Shown here: positions 43,270 to 51,672 of the stretch, piece by piece
Numbering within the stretch: the stretch's first letter is position 1
Layout of the letters: each line of letters opens with the position of its first letter
Assembly (NCBI GenBank): GCA_022703505.1
Contig: JAKLDN010000001.1
Coordinates: 283,389 to 347,388 of the forward strand
DNA length: 64,000 nucleotides
Source: Spirochaetota bacterium
GTDB taxonomy: Bacteria; Spirochaetota; Spirochaetia; Treponematales; UBA12059
Direction: 5' to 3'
Notes under the pieces: model-generated
Told to the model about the DNA's origin: nothing
The model's input: only the letters and a program-made list of their open reading frames with translations
Database searches by the model: none
Position numbers and translations under genes: made by a program

Positions 43270-44526
43270 ATGGACAACTACAAGGAAGCGCTTTCGGACC
43301 CCTTCGCCGGGGAGCTGGCCGAGCGCCTTACGCGCTACGCCCGGATCGAGACGACCAGCGACCGGCATGTGGAGGACATCCCCTCCACCCCGACCCAGTG
43401 GGACCTGGCCCGGGTCCTCCAGAAGGAACTCCAGGACCTGGGGTTCTCCGACGTCACCCTGGACGACCACTGTTACCTTTCCGCCCGGCTCCCCGCGACC
43501 CCCGGGTACGAGGGCAAGCCCTCCGTCGGGTTCATGGCCCACATGGACACCGCCAGCGACGTCACGGCGAAGGACGCCAAGCCCCGGGTCGTCCCGGACT
43601 ACGACGGGAAGGCCCTGAAACTGTCCGACGAGCATACCCTGGACCCCGCGGCCTACCCGGACCTGGCGGACCACGCCGGGGACACCCTGATCGTCACGGA
43701 CGGGACGACCCTTCTGGGGGCGGACGACAAGGCGGGGGTGGCGGAGATCCTGACCGCCCTGGGGCACCTCATCGCCCACCCGGAGATCGCCCACGGCCCC
43801 GTCGAGGTCTTCTTCACCCCCGACGAGGAGACCGGCAAGGGCATGAACCTCTTCCCCCTCGCGAAGGTCCGCTCGGTGGCCTGCTACACCCTGGACGGCG
43901 GCAAGCTGGGGGAGATCGAGGCGGAGTGTTTCACCGCCTATTCGGCCAAGCTGACCTTCAAGGGGTACGTGATCCATATCGGGTCGGCCCGGGGCAAGCT
44001 GGCCAACGCCACCGCCATGGCCGCCTCCTTCATCTCGATGCTGCCCCGGGCGGAGAGCCCGGAGTCGACCGACGGCTGGTACGGCTACTACTGCCCCATC
44101 GAGGTCCAGGGGACCCTGGAGAGCGCCTCCGTGGAGGTCTTCCTCCGGGACTTCACGGACGAGGGGATGAACCGCCGGATCGAGACGGTCAAGGCCCTGG
44201 CCAAGGCCGTGGAAGCCCAGTTCCCGGGCGGCTCCGTGCAGGCGGACATCAAGAAGCAGTACGTGAATATGCGCAGGAAGCTGGACGAGCGGCCCGAGGT
44301 CCTCGAGCGCCTGGTCCGGGCCTGCAAGGACGTCGGGATCCCGCCGGTGATCAAGCCGATCCGGGGGGGCACCGACGGGGCCCGGCTCACGGAGATGGGC
44401 ATCCCCACCCCGAACATCTTCACCGGGGGCTACAACTACCACTCCCGCTACGAGTGGGCCAGCCTGTCCGAGATGGTCCTGACCGTCCGGACGGTGCTCC
44501 GCCTGATCCGGCTCTGGGCCGCATAG
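43270..44526 (+). CDS. pepT: Peptidase T (tripeptide aminopeptidase)
   Basis: 418 residues, M20 metallopeptidase. MAHMDTASD supplies the first metal His/Asp, LLGADDKAGVAEI the bridging Asp, and FTPDEETGKG the catalytic Glu pair. The C-terminal YNYHSRYEW holds the last His. Length and motif order are those of PepT. It removes N-terminal residues from tripeptides in the cytoplasm. The start is fixed by the leaderless promoter; the reading frame extends further upstream but without a signal for translation. A hairpin at 44528 ends the gene. Confidence 0.95.
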   Translation: MDNYKEALSDPFAGELAERLTRYARIETTSDRHVEDIPSTPTQWDLARVLQKELQDLGFSDVTLDDHCYLSARLPATPGYEGKPSVGFMAHMDTASDVTAKDAKPRVVPDYDGKALKLSDEHTLDPAAYPDLADHAGDTLIVTDGTTLLGADDKAGVAEILTALGHLIAHPEIAHGPVEVFFTPDEETGKGMNLFPLAKVRSVACYTLDGGKLGEIEAECFTAYSAKLTFKGYVIHIGSARGKLANATAMAASFISMLPRAESPESTDGWYGYYCPIEVQGTLESASVEVFLRDFTDEGMNRRIETVKALAKAVEAQFPGGSVQADIKKQYVNMRRKLDERPEVLERLVRACKDVGIPPVIKPIRGGTDGARLTEMGIPTPNIFTGGYNYHSRYEWASLSEMVLTVRTVLRLIRLWAA

Positions 44527-44527
44527 C

Positions 44528-44554
44528 GTTGGGGACCACGTTGTGGTCCCCAAC
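44528..44554 (+). terminator. pepT terminator hairpin
   Basis: Perfect 12-bp stem GTTGGGGACCAC with its complement and a 3-nt GTT loop, directly after the stop. No T-tract follows. Confidence 0.7.
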
Positions 44555-44558
44555 GGCA

Positions 44559-44580
44559 ACGAAGCCCCTAGGGGCTTCGT
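44559..44580. repeat. 22-bp perfect palindrome of the AACGAAGCCC family
   Basis: ACGAAGCCCC/TAGGGGCTTCGT-type palindrome with TA-containing centre. Same core as the three modules at 20956-21068. On the minus strand it contains the last codons and stop of the amidotransferase gene (stop 44568-44570). Confidence 0.8.
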
Positions 44581-45284
44581 CGAGTTTCCCGGAGTTGGCC
44601 TACCGTCCGGAGCATCCGGAGCATGGATGACTTCACCTCGGCGTGGGCGGCCTCGTTCGCGGCCACGGCGGCGGGGTCCTGCCGGACCGGGCTGGGGGCC
44701 GGCAGGGACGCGGCGTCCCGGGTGACCATGGACCGGAGCTGGTCCCCGGAGAACTCCAGGTGGAACTGCAGGCCGAAGGTCCGGTCCCCGTAGGAAAAGG
44801 CCTGGTTCGGGCAGTGCTCCGTCCGGGCCAGGCGCACGGCCCCGGAGGGCAGGTCGAAGGCGTCGTTGTGCCACAGGAATCCGAGCAGGGGCTCGGGCAG
44901 GCCCTCGAACAGGACCGAGCTCCGCCCGGCCTCGGTCCGCTCGATGGGCCAGTAGCCGAACTCGGGCACCGGGGTCTTGTAGACCCGGGCCCCCAGCAGG
45001 CGGGCCAACAGCTGGCCTCCCAGGCAGATCCCCAGGAGCGGGACCCCCGCCTTGATCGCGGACTCCATGTACCCCAGCTCGTCCCGGATCCAGGGGTACT
45101 TGTCGTCCTCGGTGGCGTACATGTAGCCCCCGAACACGACCACAGCGTCGTAGGCGGCCGGGGCGGCGGGGCGGTCGCCCTCCGATAAGAGGACCGTATC
45201 GAGGCGGGCGCCGGAGGCGGCCAGGTCGGCCTCGAAGTTGTAGGGCGAGCGGGGGGGACCGTGCCGGACCAGGAGGTATCTCAT
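44568..45284 (-). CDS. Class I glutamine amidotransferase-like protein
   Basis: 238 residues. The catalytic triad is present: Cys87 in LGICLGGQ and His175, Glu177 in LQFHLEF. It resembles the GMP-synthase-type amidotransferase domain without the ATP pyrophosphatase, as in stand-alone GATases that hydrolyse glutamine or gamma-glutamyl compounds. It is transcribed divergently from aspS. The C-terminal residues ETRRSP are encoded by the palindromic repeat. Confidence 0.88.
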   Translation of the reverse strand: MRYLLVRHGPPRSPYNFEADLAASGARLDTVLLSEGDRPAAPAAYDAVVVFGGYMYATEDDKYPWIRDELGYMESAIKAGVPLLGICLGGQLLARLLGARVYKTPVPEFGYWPIERTEAGRSSVLFEGLPEPLLGFLWHNDAFDLPSGAVRLARTEHCPNQAFSYGDRTFGLQFHLEFSGDQLRSMVTRDAASLPAPSPVRQDPAAVAANEAAHAEVKSSMLRMLRTVGQLRETRRSP

Positions 45285-45292
45285 GGCCGCGG

Positions 45293-45321
45293 ATTATACC
45301 GGCCCCCGGAACCCGGGGCAA
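45293..45321 (-). promoter_or_regulatory. Leaderless promoter TTGCCC-17-TATAAT-8-ATG (amidotransferase)
   Basis: TTGCCC at 45316-45321 and a perfect TATAAT at 45293-45298 on the minus strand, eight bases from the ATG at 45284; no Shine-Dalgarno sequence. Confidence 0.8.
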
Positions 45322-45345
45322 GCGGAGCCGGAACGGCGGCCTCCC

Positions 45346-45375
45346 TTGCGCGCCCCCGGCGGGCAAGTATACAAT
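45346..45375 (+). promoter_or_regulatory. aspS promoter, TTGCGC with TACAAT eight bases before the ATG
   Basis: TTGCGC at 45346-45351; TACAAT at 45370-45375 (spacer 18) or TATACA at 45368-45373 (spacer 16). ATG at 45384. No Shine-Dalgarno sequence; leaderless or nearly so. Confidence 0.6.
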
Positions 45376-45383
45376 GCCGCCTC

Positions 45384-47201
45384 ATGGAATACCTCAAGCG
45401 CACCACCACCTGCGGGGCCCTTCGCAAGGGCGACGCGGGGCAGATCGTCGCACTGAACGGCTGGGTCCACCGCAAGCGGGACCACGGCGGAATCTCCTTC
45501 ATCAACCTCCGGGACCGCTACGGGATCACCCAGGTCGTGGTGGACGCGGACGCCGAGGCTGCCCTGAAGGCCTCGGCGGCGGAGCTCAAGAACGAGTACT
45601 GCCTGTCCGTCCGCGGCAGGGTCCGCGCCCGACCCGATTCCATGGTGAATCCCGACATGCCCACCGGGGAGATCGAGGTCGTGGTGAGCGAGCTCCAGAT
45701 CCTGACCCGCTGCGAGACCCTCCCCTTCCAGATCGACGAGCGGTCCGACGCCAAGGAGGAGACCCGCCTCAAGTACCGCTACCTGGACCTGCGGTCCGGG
45801 GCCATGCAGTACCGGATGCGCCTGCGCCACGAGGTCGCCTTCGCGGTGCGGGAGCACCTGGCCTCCGAGGGCTTCTACGAGATCGAGACCCCCACCTTCA
45901 TCCGCTCCACCCCCGAGGGCGCCCGGGACTACCTCGTGCCCTCCCGCCTCTACCCCGGGAAGTTCTACGCCCTGCCCCAGAGCCCCCAGCTCTACAAGCA
46001 GATCCTCATGGTCTCCGGGATGGACAAGTACTTCCAGATCGCCCGGTGCTACCGGGACGAGGACGCCCGGGGGGACCGCCAGCCCGAATTCACCCAGATC
46101 GACATCGAGATGTCCTTCGTCAAGCGCGACGACGTCCTTTCCATGGTGGAGCGGCTCTTCGGCCATGTCTTCCGCAAGACCCTGGGGGAGGAGCTGCCCG
46201 CGAACTTCCGCCGCATCTCCTACGACGAGTCCATGGAGCTGTACGGGACCGACAAGCCCGACCTCCGCTTCGGCCTCGCGATGAAGGACATCGGGGACCT
46301 CGCCGCCCGCTCGACCTTCCAGGCTTTCAAGGACGCCCTGGCCGCGGGGGGCGCCGTCAAGGCCCTGGTCGCCCCGGACAAGGCCGACTACTCGCGCAAG
46401 CAGATCGAGGAGCTCGAGGCGGCCGCCAAGGTATACCGCGCCAAGGGCATGGCGTGGTTCAAGGTCGCGGCCGGAGAAGGCGGCGCGGCCGCGCAACTCG
46501 AAGGCGGGGCTTCAAAATTCTTCGCCGGCGAGGGCGCCCCGGCGGGACTCGCCTCGGACCTGGTCGCGGCCCTGGGGGCGAAGTCCGGGGACCTCGTACT
46601 GATGGTGGCGGACGCCAAGCGCAAGGTCGCCTGCCAGTCCCTGGGGGCCGTCCGTTCCAAGCTCGGCAAGGACCTCGGTCTCTGCGACCCCAAGCGTTTC
46701 GAGTTCGCCTGGATCGTCGACTTCCCCATGTTCGAGTGGAACGAGGACGAGAACCGCTGGGAAGCGGCCCACCACATGTTCACCATGCCCCAGGAGAGGT
46801 TCCACGCCACGATGGAGTCCGACCCCGGCTCCGTGAAGGGCGACCTCTACGACCTCGTCCTCAACGGGTACGAGCTCGCCTCCGGTTCCATCCGGATACA
46901 CGACCCGGACCTCCAGAAGCGGGTCTTCAAGATCGTGGGCTTCTCCGAAGAGGACGCCCAGAAAAAGTTCGGCTTCCTGACCGAGGCCTTCAAGTACGGC
47001 CCCCCGCCCCACGGCGGCATCGCCCCCGGTCTGGACCGCCTGGTCATGCTCATGGCCGGGGACACTTCCATCAAGGAAGTCATCGCCTTCCCCAAGAACT
47101 CCTTCGCCGTGAGTCCCATGGATGATTGCCCCAATGAGGTGGACCAGAAACAGTTGGACGAATTGCACATAAAGATTGTGGAGAAGGCGGAATCCAAGTA
47201 G
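45384..47201 (+). CDS. aspS: Aspartyl-tRNA synthetase, bacterial type
   Basis: 605 residues. N-terminal anticodon-binding OB fold (GWVHRKRDHGGISFINLRDR), class II catalytic core with ARDYLVPSRLYPGKFYALPQ-SPQLYKQ (motif 2 region shown in part), the bacterial GAD insertion between about 290 and 420, and motif 3 GGIAPGLDRLVML. It charges tRNA-Asp; whether it also charges tRNA-Asn cannot be told from the sequence alone. The last 25 codons use AT-rich codons unlike the body and are repeated 97 bp downstream as a gene fragment. Confidence 0.97.
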   Translation: MEYLKRTTTCGALRKGDAGQIVALNGWVHRKRDHGGISFINLRDRYGITQVVVDADAEAALKASAAELKNEYCLSVRGRVRARPDSMVNPDMPTGEIEVVVSELQILTRCETLPFQIDERSDAKEETRLKYRYLDLRSGAMQYRMRLRHEVAFAVREHLASEGFYEIETPTFIRSTPEGARDYLVPSRLYPGKFYALPQSPQLYKQILMVSGMDKYFQIARCYRDEDARGDRQPEFTQIDIEMSFVKRDDVLSMVERLFGHVFRKTLGEELPANFRRISYDESMELYGTDKPDLRFGLAMKDIGDLAARSTFQAFKDALAAGGAVKALVAPDKADYSRKQIEELEAAAKVYRAKGMAWFKVAAGEGGAAAQLEGGASKFFAGEGAPAGLASDLVAALGAKSGDLVLMVADAKRKVACQSLGAVRSKLGKDLGLCDPKRFEFAWIVDFPMFEWNEDENRWEAAHHMFTMPQERFHATMESDPGSVKGDLYDLVLNGYELASGSIRIHDPDLQKRVFKIVGFSEEDAQKKFGFLTEAFKYGPPPHGGIAPGLDRLVMLMAGDTSIKEVIAFPKNSFAVSPMDDCPNEVDQKQLDELHIKIVEKAESK

Positions 47202-47297
47202 GCCGATGGTAATCGTCGTGCGGCATCCCGCGCAGCGGGTGCCGCACACGATAATCACTTCCTCTCGATGAGCGCCGGGCCGCCAGGCCCGGCGCAC

Positions 47298-47384
47298 GAT
47301 TGCCCCAACGAGGTGGATCAGAAGCAGCTCAACGAGTTACACATAAAGATAGTAGAGAAAGTGGATTCCAGCGAACCGCGCTGA
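47298..47384 (+). pseudogene. Fragment of a second aspS (C-terminal tail, gene-replacement scar)
   Basis: 28 codons with stop TGA at 47382-47384 translate as DCPNEVDQKQLNELHIKIVE and a short divergent end, against DCPNEVDQKQLDELHIKIVE at the end of aspS (47124 onward). About 21 of 25 compared residues are identical, and at least nine of the thirteen codon differences are synonymous. There is no start codon or Shine-Dalgarno sequence. It is followed by its own hairpin. The pattern suggests the 3-prime end of a former full-length aspS. Confidence 0.8.
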
Positions 47385-47514
47385 CGCGCGGTTCGCTATA
47401 CGGTTCCGGGCCAAGCCCGGAACCGGCTCACCACAAGGACCAGGGGTCCCGCAGACGACAATAATTACCTCTCGATGAGCGAGGCGCCTACCGAGGAGCC
47501 CCGTTCATCATTTC

Positions 47515-47544
47515 TTGTAACGGACAGGGATATATGTTTATTAT
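47515..47544 (+). promoter_or_regulatory. Leaderless promoter TTGTAA-18-TATTAT-6-ATG (amidase)
   Basis: TTGTAA at 47515-47520, TATTAT at 47539-47544, ATG at 47551; the intervening TTTGGT has no ribosome binding site. Confidence 0.65.
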
Positions 47545-47550
47545 TTTGGT

Positions 47551-48570
47551 ATGAATTCCGATATCCCGGGCCGCTCGCCGAGGCCTGACGGCGACCGTCC
47601 GATCCTTCGGATCCTGGTCCCCGTCCTCCTTGCGGCGTCCGTCCTCGGAATCGCCGCGATCGGATTGTCGGGCTTCGCTCGGGCGAGGGACGCCTCCGCG
47701 ATGGCCGCGGTCGGAGTCCCGGAACCCCTTCGGGGCCTTCCCGGCTACTCCCTGGAAGCCCTGGAAGGGCCTATCAAGATCGGGATACAGCCCGGACACT
47801 GGAGGATCGACGAGCTCCCGGACGAACTTGCCCGGCTCCGGACCTCCACGGGCGCGGCCTTCGGCTCCCTCCGGGAACTGGACCTGAACCTCGCGGTCTC
47901 CCGCATCCTCGTCGACCGCCTGAACGCCGCGGGCTACTCGGCGGAGCTGGTGCCCGCCGCCGTGCCCGCGGGGTACCGGGCGGACCTCTTCGTCTCGGTG
48001 CACGCGGACCGGGCGGACCGGCCCGACCGGAGGGGCTGGAAACTCGCCCCGCCTTGGAGGCCGAGCCCGGAATCCCGGCGGCTCGCCGAGGCGATGGCCG
48101 ACGCCTTCCGCGCCTCCGGCCTGCCCGAGGACCAGGGCGGCGTCACGGCGAACATGCGCGGGTACTTCGGCTTCTCCTGGTGGAGGTTCTCCAACACCCT
48201 GTCCCCCTACACGCCCGCGGTCCTGGTGGAGATGGGCTTCCTGGGCAATCCCGAAGACCGGGCGCGGATGCGCGACAACCCCTCCCTCTACGCGGGGATC
48301 CTTCTCGAGGGCGTACGTACCTTCCTGGCCGAGTCCGACCGGGCGGACCTGGACGCCCTGGTGCCGGTCCTGTACCGGGGCGTTTCCGCGGGGCCGAGAG
48401 GGGCCGCGGGCCGAGCCTCGCCCTCCCTTGATTCCGCCGTGCTGGAGCGCTATCCCCCGGGACGCTACCTCAATCCCGTGGATTCCTCCGAAGGAGGCTG
48501 GTTCGAGGTGTTCTCCCGCCCCCTCCGGCGCGGCGTCTGGGTGCACGAGAGCGAGCTGGACGGGGAGTAG
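47551..48570 (+). CDS. N-acetylmuramoyl-L-alanine amidase (Amidase_3, AmiC-like)
   Basis: 339 residues. An N-terminal membrane anchor (about 22-44) is followed by the zinc amidase fold: IQPGHW (first His), RELDLNLAVSRILVDRL (Glu), FVSVHAD (second His) and VLVEMGFLGNPED (catalytic Glu). It cleaves the amide between muramic acid and the stem peptide. A small C-terminal domain (GGWFEVFSRP) of SH3-like or wall-binding type follows. Start set by the leaderless promoter. Confidence 0.9.
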   Translation: MNSDIPGRSPRPDGDRPILRILVPVLLAASVLGIAAIGLSGFARARDASAMAAVGVPEPLRGLPGYSLEALEGPIKIGIQPGHWRIDELPDELARLRTSTGAAFGSLRELDLNLAVSRILVDRLNAAGYSAELVPAAVPAGYRADLFVSVHADRADRPDRRGWKLAPPWRPSPESRRLAEAMADAFRASGLPEDQGGVTANMRGYFGFSWWRFSNTLSPYTPAVLVEMGFLGNPEDRARMRDNPSLYAGILLEGVRTFLAESDRADLDALVPVLYRGVSAGPRGAAGRASPSLDSAVLERYPPGRYLNPVDSSEGGWFEVFSRPLRRGVWVHESELDGE

Positions 48571-48577
48571 ACTTCCG

Positions 48578-48592
48578 GCCCGCGGCGCGGGC
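48578..48592. terminator. Short hairpin between the convergent amidase and LysE-type genes
   Basis: GCCCGC-GGC-GCGGGC between the two stop codons; too short and without T-tract to be sure. Confidence 0.4.
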
Positions 48593-49173
48593 TACAGAAA
48601 CAAGGACACCGCGCAGTAGACCAGAAGGACCGTCATGACCGCCCGGACCACCCCCGAGTGGCGGGAGAACAGCTTGAGGAAGAGGGCACCGAAGAGGGCC
48701 CAGAGCATGTTTCCCGTGAAGCCCACGAAGGCCAGGAGCAGGGCGAAGGCGACCACCTGCGCCGGGGCCGAGAAATTGGGCAGGATGAAGGAGGACATCG
48801 CCGTGATCCCGTAGATGAAGATCTTGGGATTCACGAACTGCAGGGCGAAGCCGTACCAATACCCGCCCTTGGCCTCCCGGTCGGAGCCGCGGGGAGCGGG
48901 CTTCAGGGTATTCCAGGCCAGGTACAGCATGTAGGCCGCGCCCAGGATCTTCATGGGCAGCTGGATCCTGGGGATCACAGCGTACAGGGCCGCGGAGAAG
49001 ACCGCGCAGAGGATCATCACCAGGGAGAAGGCGGACCAGATCCCCAAGTTGAAGGGAAATCCCTTGCGCAGGCCGAACCGGGCCGCGTTGTTCATGGACA
49101 TGAGGTTGTTCGGCCCCGGGGTGTAGGTGGTCAGGACGATATAGGAGAGGAAGGCCGCCCAGTTGAACGTCAT
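48592..49173 (-). CDS. LysE/RhtB-family amino acid exporter
   Basis: 193 residues, six hydrophobic segments. TPGPNNLMSMNNAARFGLRK at the N-terminus is the LysE/RhtB signature. It probably exports a small amino acid (such as homoserine, threonine or a cysteine derivative); the cargo cannot be told. It has a promoter ending five bases before the ATG. Confidence 0.9.
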   Translation of the reverse strand: MTFNWAAFLSYIVLTTYTPGPNNLMSMNNAARFGLRKGFPFNLGIWSAFSLVMILCAVFSAALYAVIPRIQLPMKILGAAYMLYLAWNTLKPAPRGSDREAKGGYWYGFALQFVNPKIFIYGITAMSSFILPNFSAPAQVVAFALLLAFVGFTGNMLWALFGALFLKLFSRHSGVVRAVMTVLLVYCAVSLFL

Positions 49174-49178
49174 GGGAG

Positions 49179-49208
49179 TCTATACGGGATTTGCCCGCCC
49201 GGGGTCAA
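49179..49208 (-). promoter_or_regulatory. Promoter TTGACC-18-TATAGA-5-ATG (LysE-type gene)
   Basis: TTGACC at 49203-49208, TATAGA at 49179-49184 on the minus strand, five bases from the ATG. A leaderless transcript is likely; the short distance makes the exact start uncertain. Confidence 0.5.
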
Positions 49209-49218
49209 GGCCTCGTCC

Positions 49219-49245
49219 AACGAGCGGGGCTTTGCCCCGCTCGTT
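49219..49245. terminator. Hairpin at the end of livF (copy 2)
   Basis: AACGAGCGGGGC-TTT-GCCCCGCTCGTT, 12-bp perfect stem. The livF2 stop codon (49244-49246) overlaps its edge. No T-tract. Confidence 0.7.
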
Positions 49246-49963
49246 AGCCGGCCGTATTGCTCTCGGTCCCCAGGTAGGCGGCGCGGACGGAGGGATCCGC
49301 CTTGACCTCGGCGGCGGGACCCTTTTTCACGATGCGGCCCTGCTCCAGGACGTAGGCCCGGTCCGCGGCGTCCAGGGCCTTGTAGGCGTTCTGCTCCACC
49401 AAAAGAATGGTCTTTCCCAGGGCCCGGATCTCAAGGATGATGTCGAAGACCGTCTGCACGAGGAGGGGCGCCAAGCCCAGGGAGGGTTCGTCCATGAGAA
49501 CCAGGTCCCCGTCGGTCATGAGGGCCCGGCCCATGGCCAGCATCTGCTGCTCCCCCCCGGAGAGGGTGCCCGCTATCTGGCGCTGCCGCTCCTTCAGACG
49601 GGGGAAGAGGCCGTAGACCTTGTCCAGGTCCGCGGCGATCGCCCCCTTGTCCCGGCGCAGGTAGGCCCCCATGCGGAGGTTGTCCTCCACGGTCAGGTTG
49701 GCGAACACCAGTCGCCCTTCGGGGACGTGGCAGATCCCGGCCTTGACCACCCGGTCCGGCCGCTTGGGCAGGAGCTTGTCCTGGTAGAGGATCTCCCCGG
49801 AACCGAGCTTCAGGAACCCAGAGATGGCGTTCAGGAGGGTCGACTTCCCGGCCCCGTTCGCCCCGATGATCGTGACGATCTCGCCCTTCTCCACCCGGAG
49901 GGAGACGCCCTTCAGGGCCCGGATGCCGCCGTAGGATACGTGGATGTCTCGCACCGTCAGCAT
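49244..49963 (-). CDS. livF: Liv-type ABC transporter, ATPase LivF (copy 2)
   Basis: 239 residues with GANGAGKST, CHVPEGRLVFANLTV, LSGGEQQM, LVLMDEPSLGLAP and ILLVEQNAYKAL. All motifs are consensus, in contrast with copy 1 where LDELSLGLQ replaces the usual DEP. One base separates it from livG2. Confidence 0.94.
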   Translation of the reverse strand: MLTVRDIHVSYGGIRALKGVSLRVEKGEIVTIIGANGAGKSTLLNAISGFLKLGSGEILYQDKLLPKRPDRVVKAGICHVPEGRLVFANLTVEDNLRMGAYLRRDKGAIAADLDKVYGLFPRLKERQRQIAGTLSGGEQQMLAMGRALMTDGDLVLMDEPSLGLAPLLVQTVFDIILEIRALGKTILLVEQNAYKALDAADRAYVLEQGRIVKKGPAAEVKADPSVRAAYLGTESNTAG

Positions 49964-49964
49964 G

Positions 49965-50735
49965 TCAGTTCCCTCCCGATCCCAGGTAGGCTTCCACGAC
50001 CCGCGGATCGCCCCGGATCTCGTCGGCGGTGCCCTCCGCCAGCTTCTGCCCGAAGTTGAGCACCACGATGCTTTCGCAGAGCCGCATCACCAGGTCCATG
50101 TGGTGCTCGATCACCAGGACCGTGAGCTTGAAACGCGTCCGGATCTCGGAGATCAGGCGCATGAGCTGCTCCGTCTCGTCGGGGTTCATCCCCGCCGCGG
50201 GCTCGTCCAGCAGGAGGAGCTTGGGATCCAGGGCCAGGGCGCGGACGATCTCCAGTCGCCGCTGGAGCCCGTAGGGCAGGTTGTTGGCCTGGACGTCCCG
50301 CCGCTCCGTGAGGCCCATGATGGATAGGAGGTCCTCCGCCTTGGCGCGGAGGGCCTTCTCCTCCCGCAGGTACCGGGGCAGGCGCAGGAGGGCCTCGGGA
50401 ATGGAGTACTTCGCGCTCATGTGGCAGGCGGTCAGGACGTTCTCGTACACCGTCAGGTTCTTGAAGAGCCGGATGTTCTGGAAGGTCCGGGTGATCCCCC
50501 GGTCCGCGATCCGGAAGGGCTCCATGTTCGTGATCTCGGAGCCCGAGAAGGAGACGGACCCCTCGGTCACCTTGTACACCCCGGTGATCAGGTTGAAGAT
50601 CGTCGTCTTGCCGGCCCCGTTCGGTCCGATGAGTCCGGAGATCCCGCCCTCCCGGACCGAGAAACTCACGTTGTCCACCGCGGCCAATCCGCCGAAGCGC
50701 TTGGTCAGGCCCTTCACCTCCAGGATGCCGCTCAT
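49965..50735 (-). CDS. livG: Liv-type ABC transporter, ATPase LivG (copy 2)
   Basis: 256 residues: GPNGAGKTTIFN, GITRTFQNIRLFKNLTVYEN, LPYGLQRRLEIVRALALDP, LLLDEPAAGMNPDET, VLVIEHHMD. Canonical LivG. The start overlaps livM2 stop by four bases. Confidence 0.95.
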   Translation of the reverse strand: MSGILEVKGLTKRFGGLAAVDNVSFSVREGGISGLIGPNGAGKTTIFNLITGVYKVTEGSVSFSGSEITNMEPFRIADRGITRTFQNIRLFKNLTVYENVLTACHMSAKYSIPEALLRLPRYLREEKALRAKAEDLLSIMGLTERRDVQANNLPYGLQRRLEIVRALALDPKLLLLDEPAAGMNPDETEQLMRLISEIRTRFKLTVLVIEHHMDLVMRLCESIVVLNFGQKLAEGTADEIRGDPRVVEAYLGSGGN

Positions 50736-51664
50736 CGCGAGCCCCCTTCGGCTTCCCGGGCGGCTTCCGCCCTCAGGGCCTGCCGGGCCCTCCGCTCCGC
50801 CAGGATCTTGCGGATCCCCGCGGGAGTCAGCTCCATGCCGCCCAGGAGGCCCTGGGGCCGGCTGATCATGATCAGGATGACCGCGGCTCCGTAGAACACC
50901 AGGCGCCAGATCTCGAAGAAGCGCAGGACCTCGGGCAGGGCGGTCAGGAGCAGGGCCCCCAGGACGGAGCCGGATATGGATCCCAGGCCCCCGAAGATCA
51001 CGATGATGATGAGCTCCGTGGACTTGGTCAGGTTGAAGATCTTGGGGTTGATGAAGGTGAGGTAGTCCCCCAGCAGGACCCCCGCGACCCCCGCCAGCAC
51101 GGCGCTGGTCACGAGGCTGACCATCTTGTACCGGAAGACGTTGATCCCCGTCACCTGGGCGGCCAGCTCCTCCTCCCGGATGGCGATCATGTTCCGGCCG
51201 TGCCGGGACCGGACCAGGTTGGCCACCAGGAGGATCGCGACGACGTCCACCAGGAGGATGACCCAGATGTCCTGGGGATTCCGGGTGGCGCCCAGGGGCC
51301 AGCCCCGGGATCCGCCGAAGCGCTGGACGTTGTTGAACACGAGGCGGATGGCCTCCCCGAAGCCCAGGGTGGCGATGCAGAAGTAGTCGCCCTTGAGGTT
51401 CAGGGTGATGCGGCCCACGAGCCAGCTGACGATGCCCGCGGCGGCCCCGCCGCCCAGGATGCCGACCACCAGGGGCAGGCCCAGGCCGGGCACGTCCCGG
51501 GCCGGGGACACCGTGAGGAAGGCCCCGACGTAGGCGCCGATGGCCATGAAGCCCGCGTGGCCGAAGGAGAAGAGCCCCGTGAAGCCCGTGAGCAGGGAGA
51601 GACCCAGCACGGCCACGAGGTTGATGCCCGCGAGCATCAGGATGCCCAGGATGTAACTGTCCAT
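50732..51664 (-). CDS. livM: Liv-type ABC transporter, permease LivM (copy 2)
   Basis: 310 residues; GLSLLTGFTGLFSFGHAGFM, LNLKGDYFCIATLGFGEAIR and GGLGSISGSVLGALLL are LivM landmarks. The C-terminus is basic and cytoplasmic. Eight bases after livH2. Confidence 0.94.
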   Translation of the reverse strand: MDSYILGILMLAGINLVAVLGLSLLTGFTGLFSFGHAGFMAIGAYVGAFLTVSPARDVPGLGLPLVVGILGGGAAAGIVSWLVGRITLNLKGDYFCIATLGFGEAIRLVFNNVQRFGGSRGWPLGATRNPQDIWVILLVDVVAILLVANLVRSRHGRNMIAIREEELAAQVTGINVFRYKMVSLVTSAVLAGVAGVLLGDYLTFINPKIFNLTKSTELIIIVIFGGLGSISGSVLGALLLTALPEVLRFFEIWRLVFYGAAVILIMISRPQGLLGGMELTPAGIRKILAERRARQALRAEAAREAEGGSR

Positions 51665-51672
51665 GCCTCCCC

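Larger units (their letters stand above)
47202..47550. other. Hairpin-rich aspS/amidase intergenic region with repeated flank
   Basis: 349 bp holding four stem-loops: 47218-47247, 47272-47295 (10-bp perfect), 47371-47396 (11-bp perfect) and 47401-47425 (11-bp perfect). Two copies of a flank word follow the two aspS tails: ATAATCACTTCCTCTCGATG (47251) and ATAATTACCTCTCGATGAGC (47461), both leading into GATGAGCG. The region ends in the leaderless promoter of the amidase gene. Confidence 0.8.

Noticed and set aside
47298-47384. The aspS-tail fragment as a functional small protein gene
   Set aside because: No start codon, no ribosome binding site and no promoter; the match begins inside aspS coding sequence.
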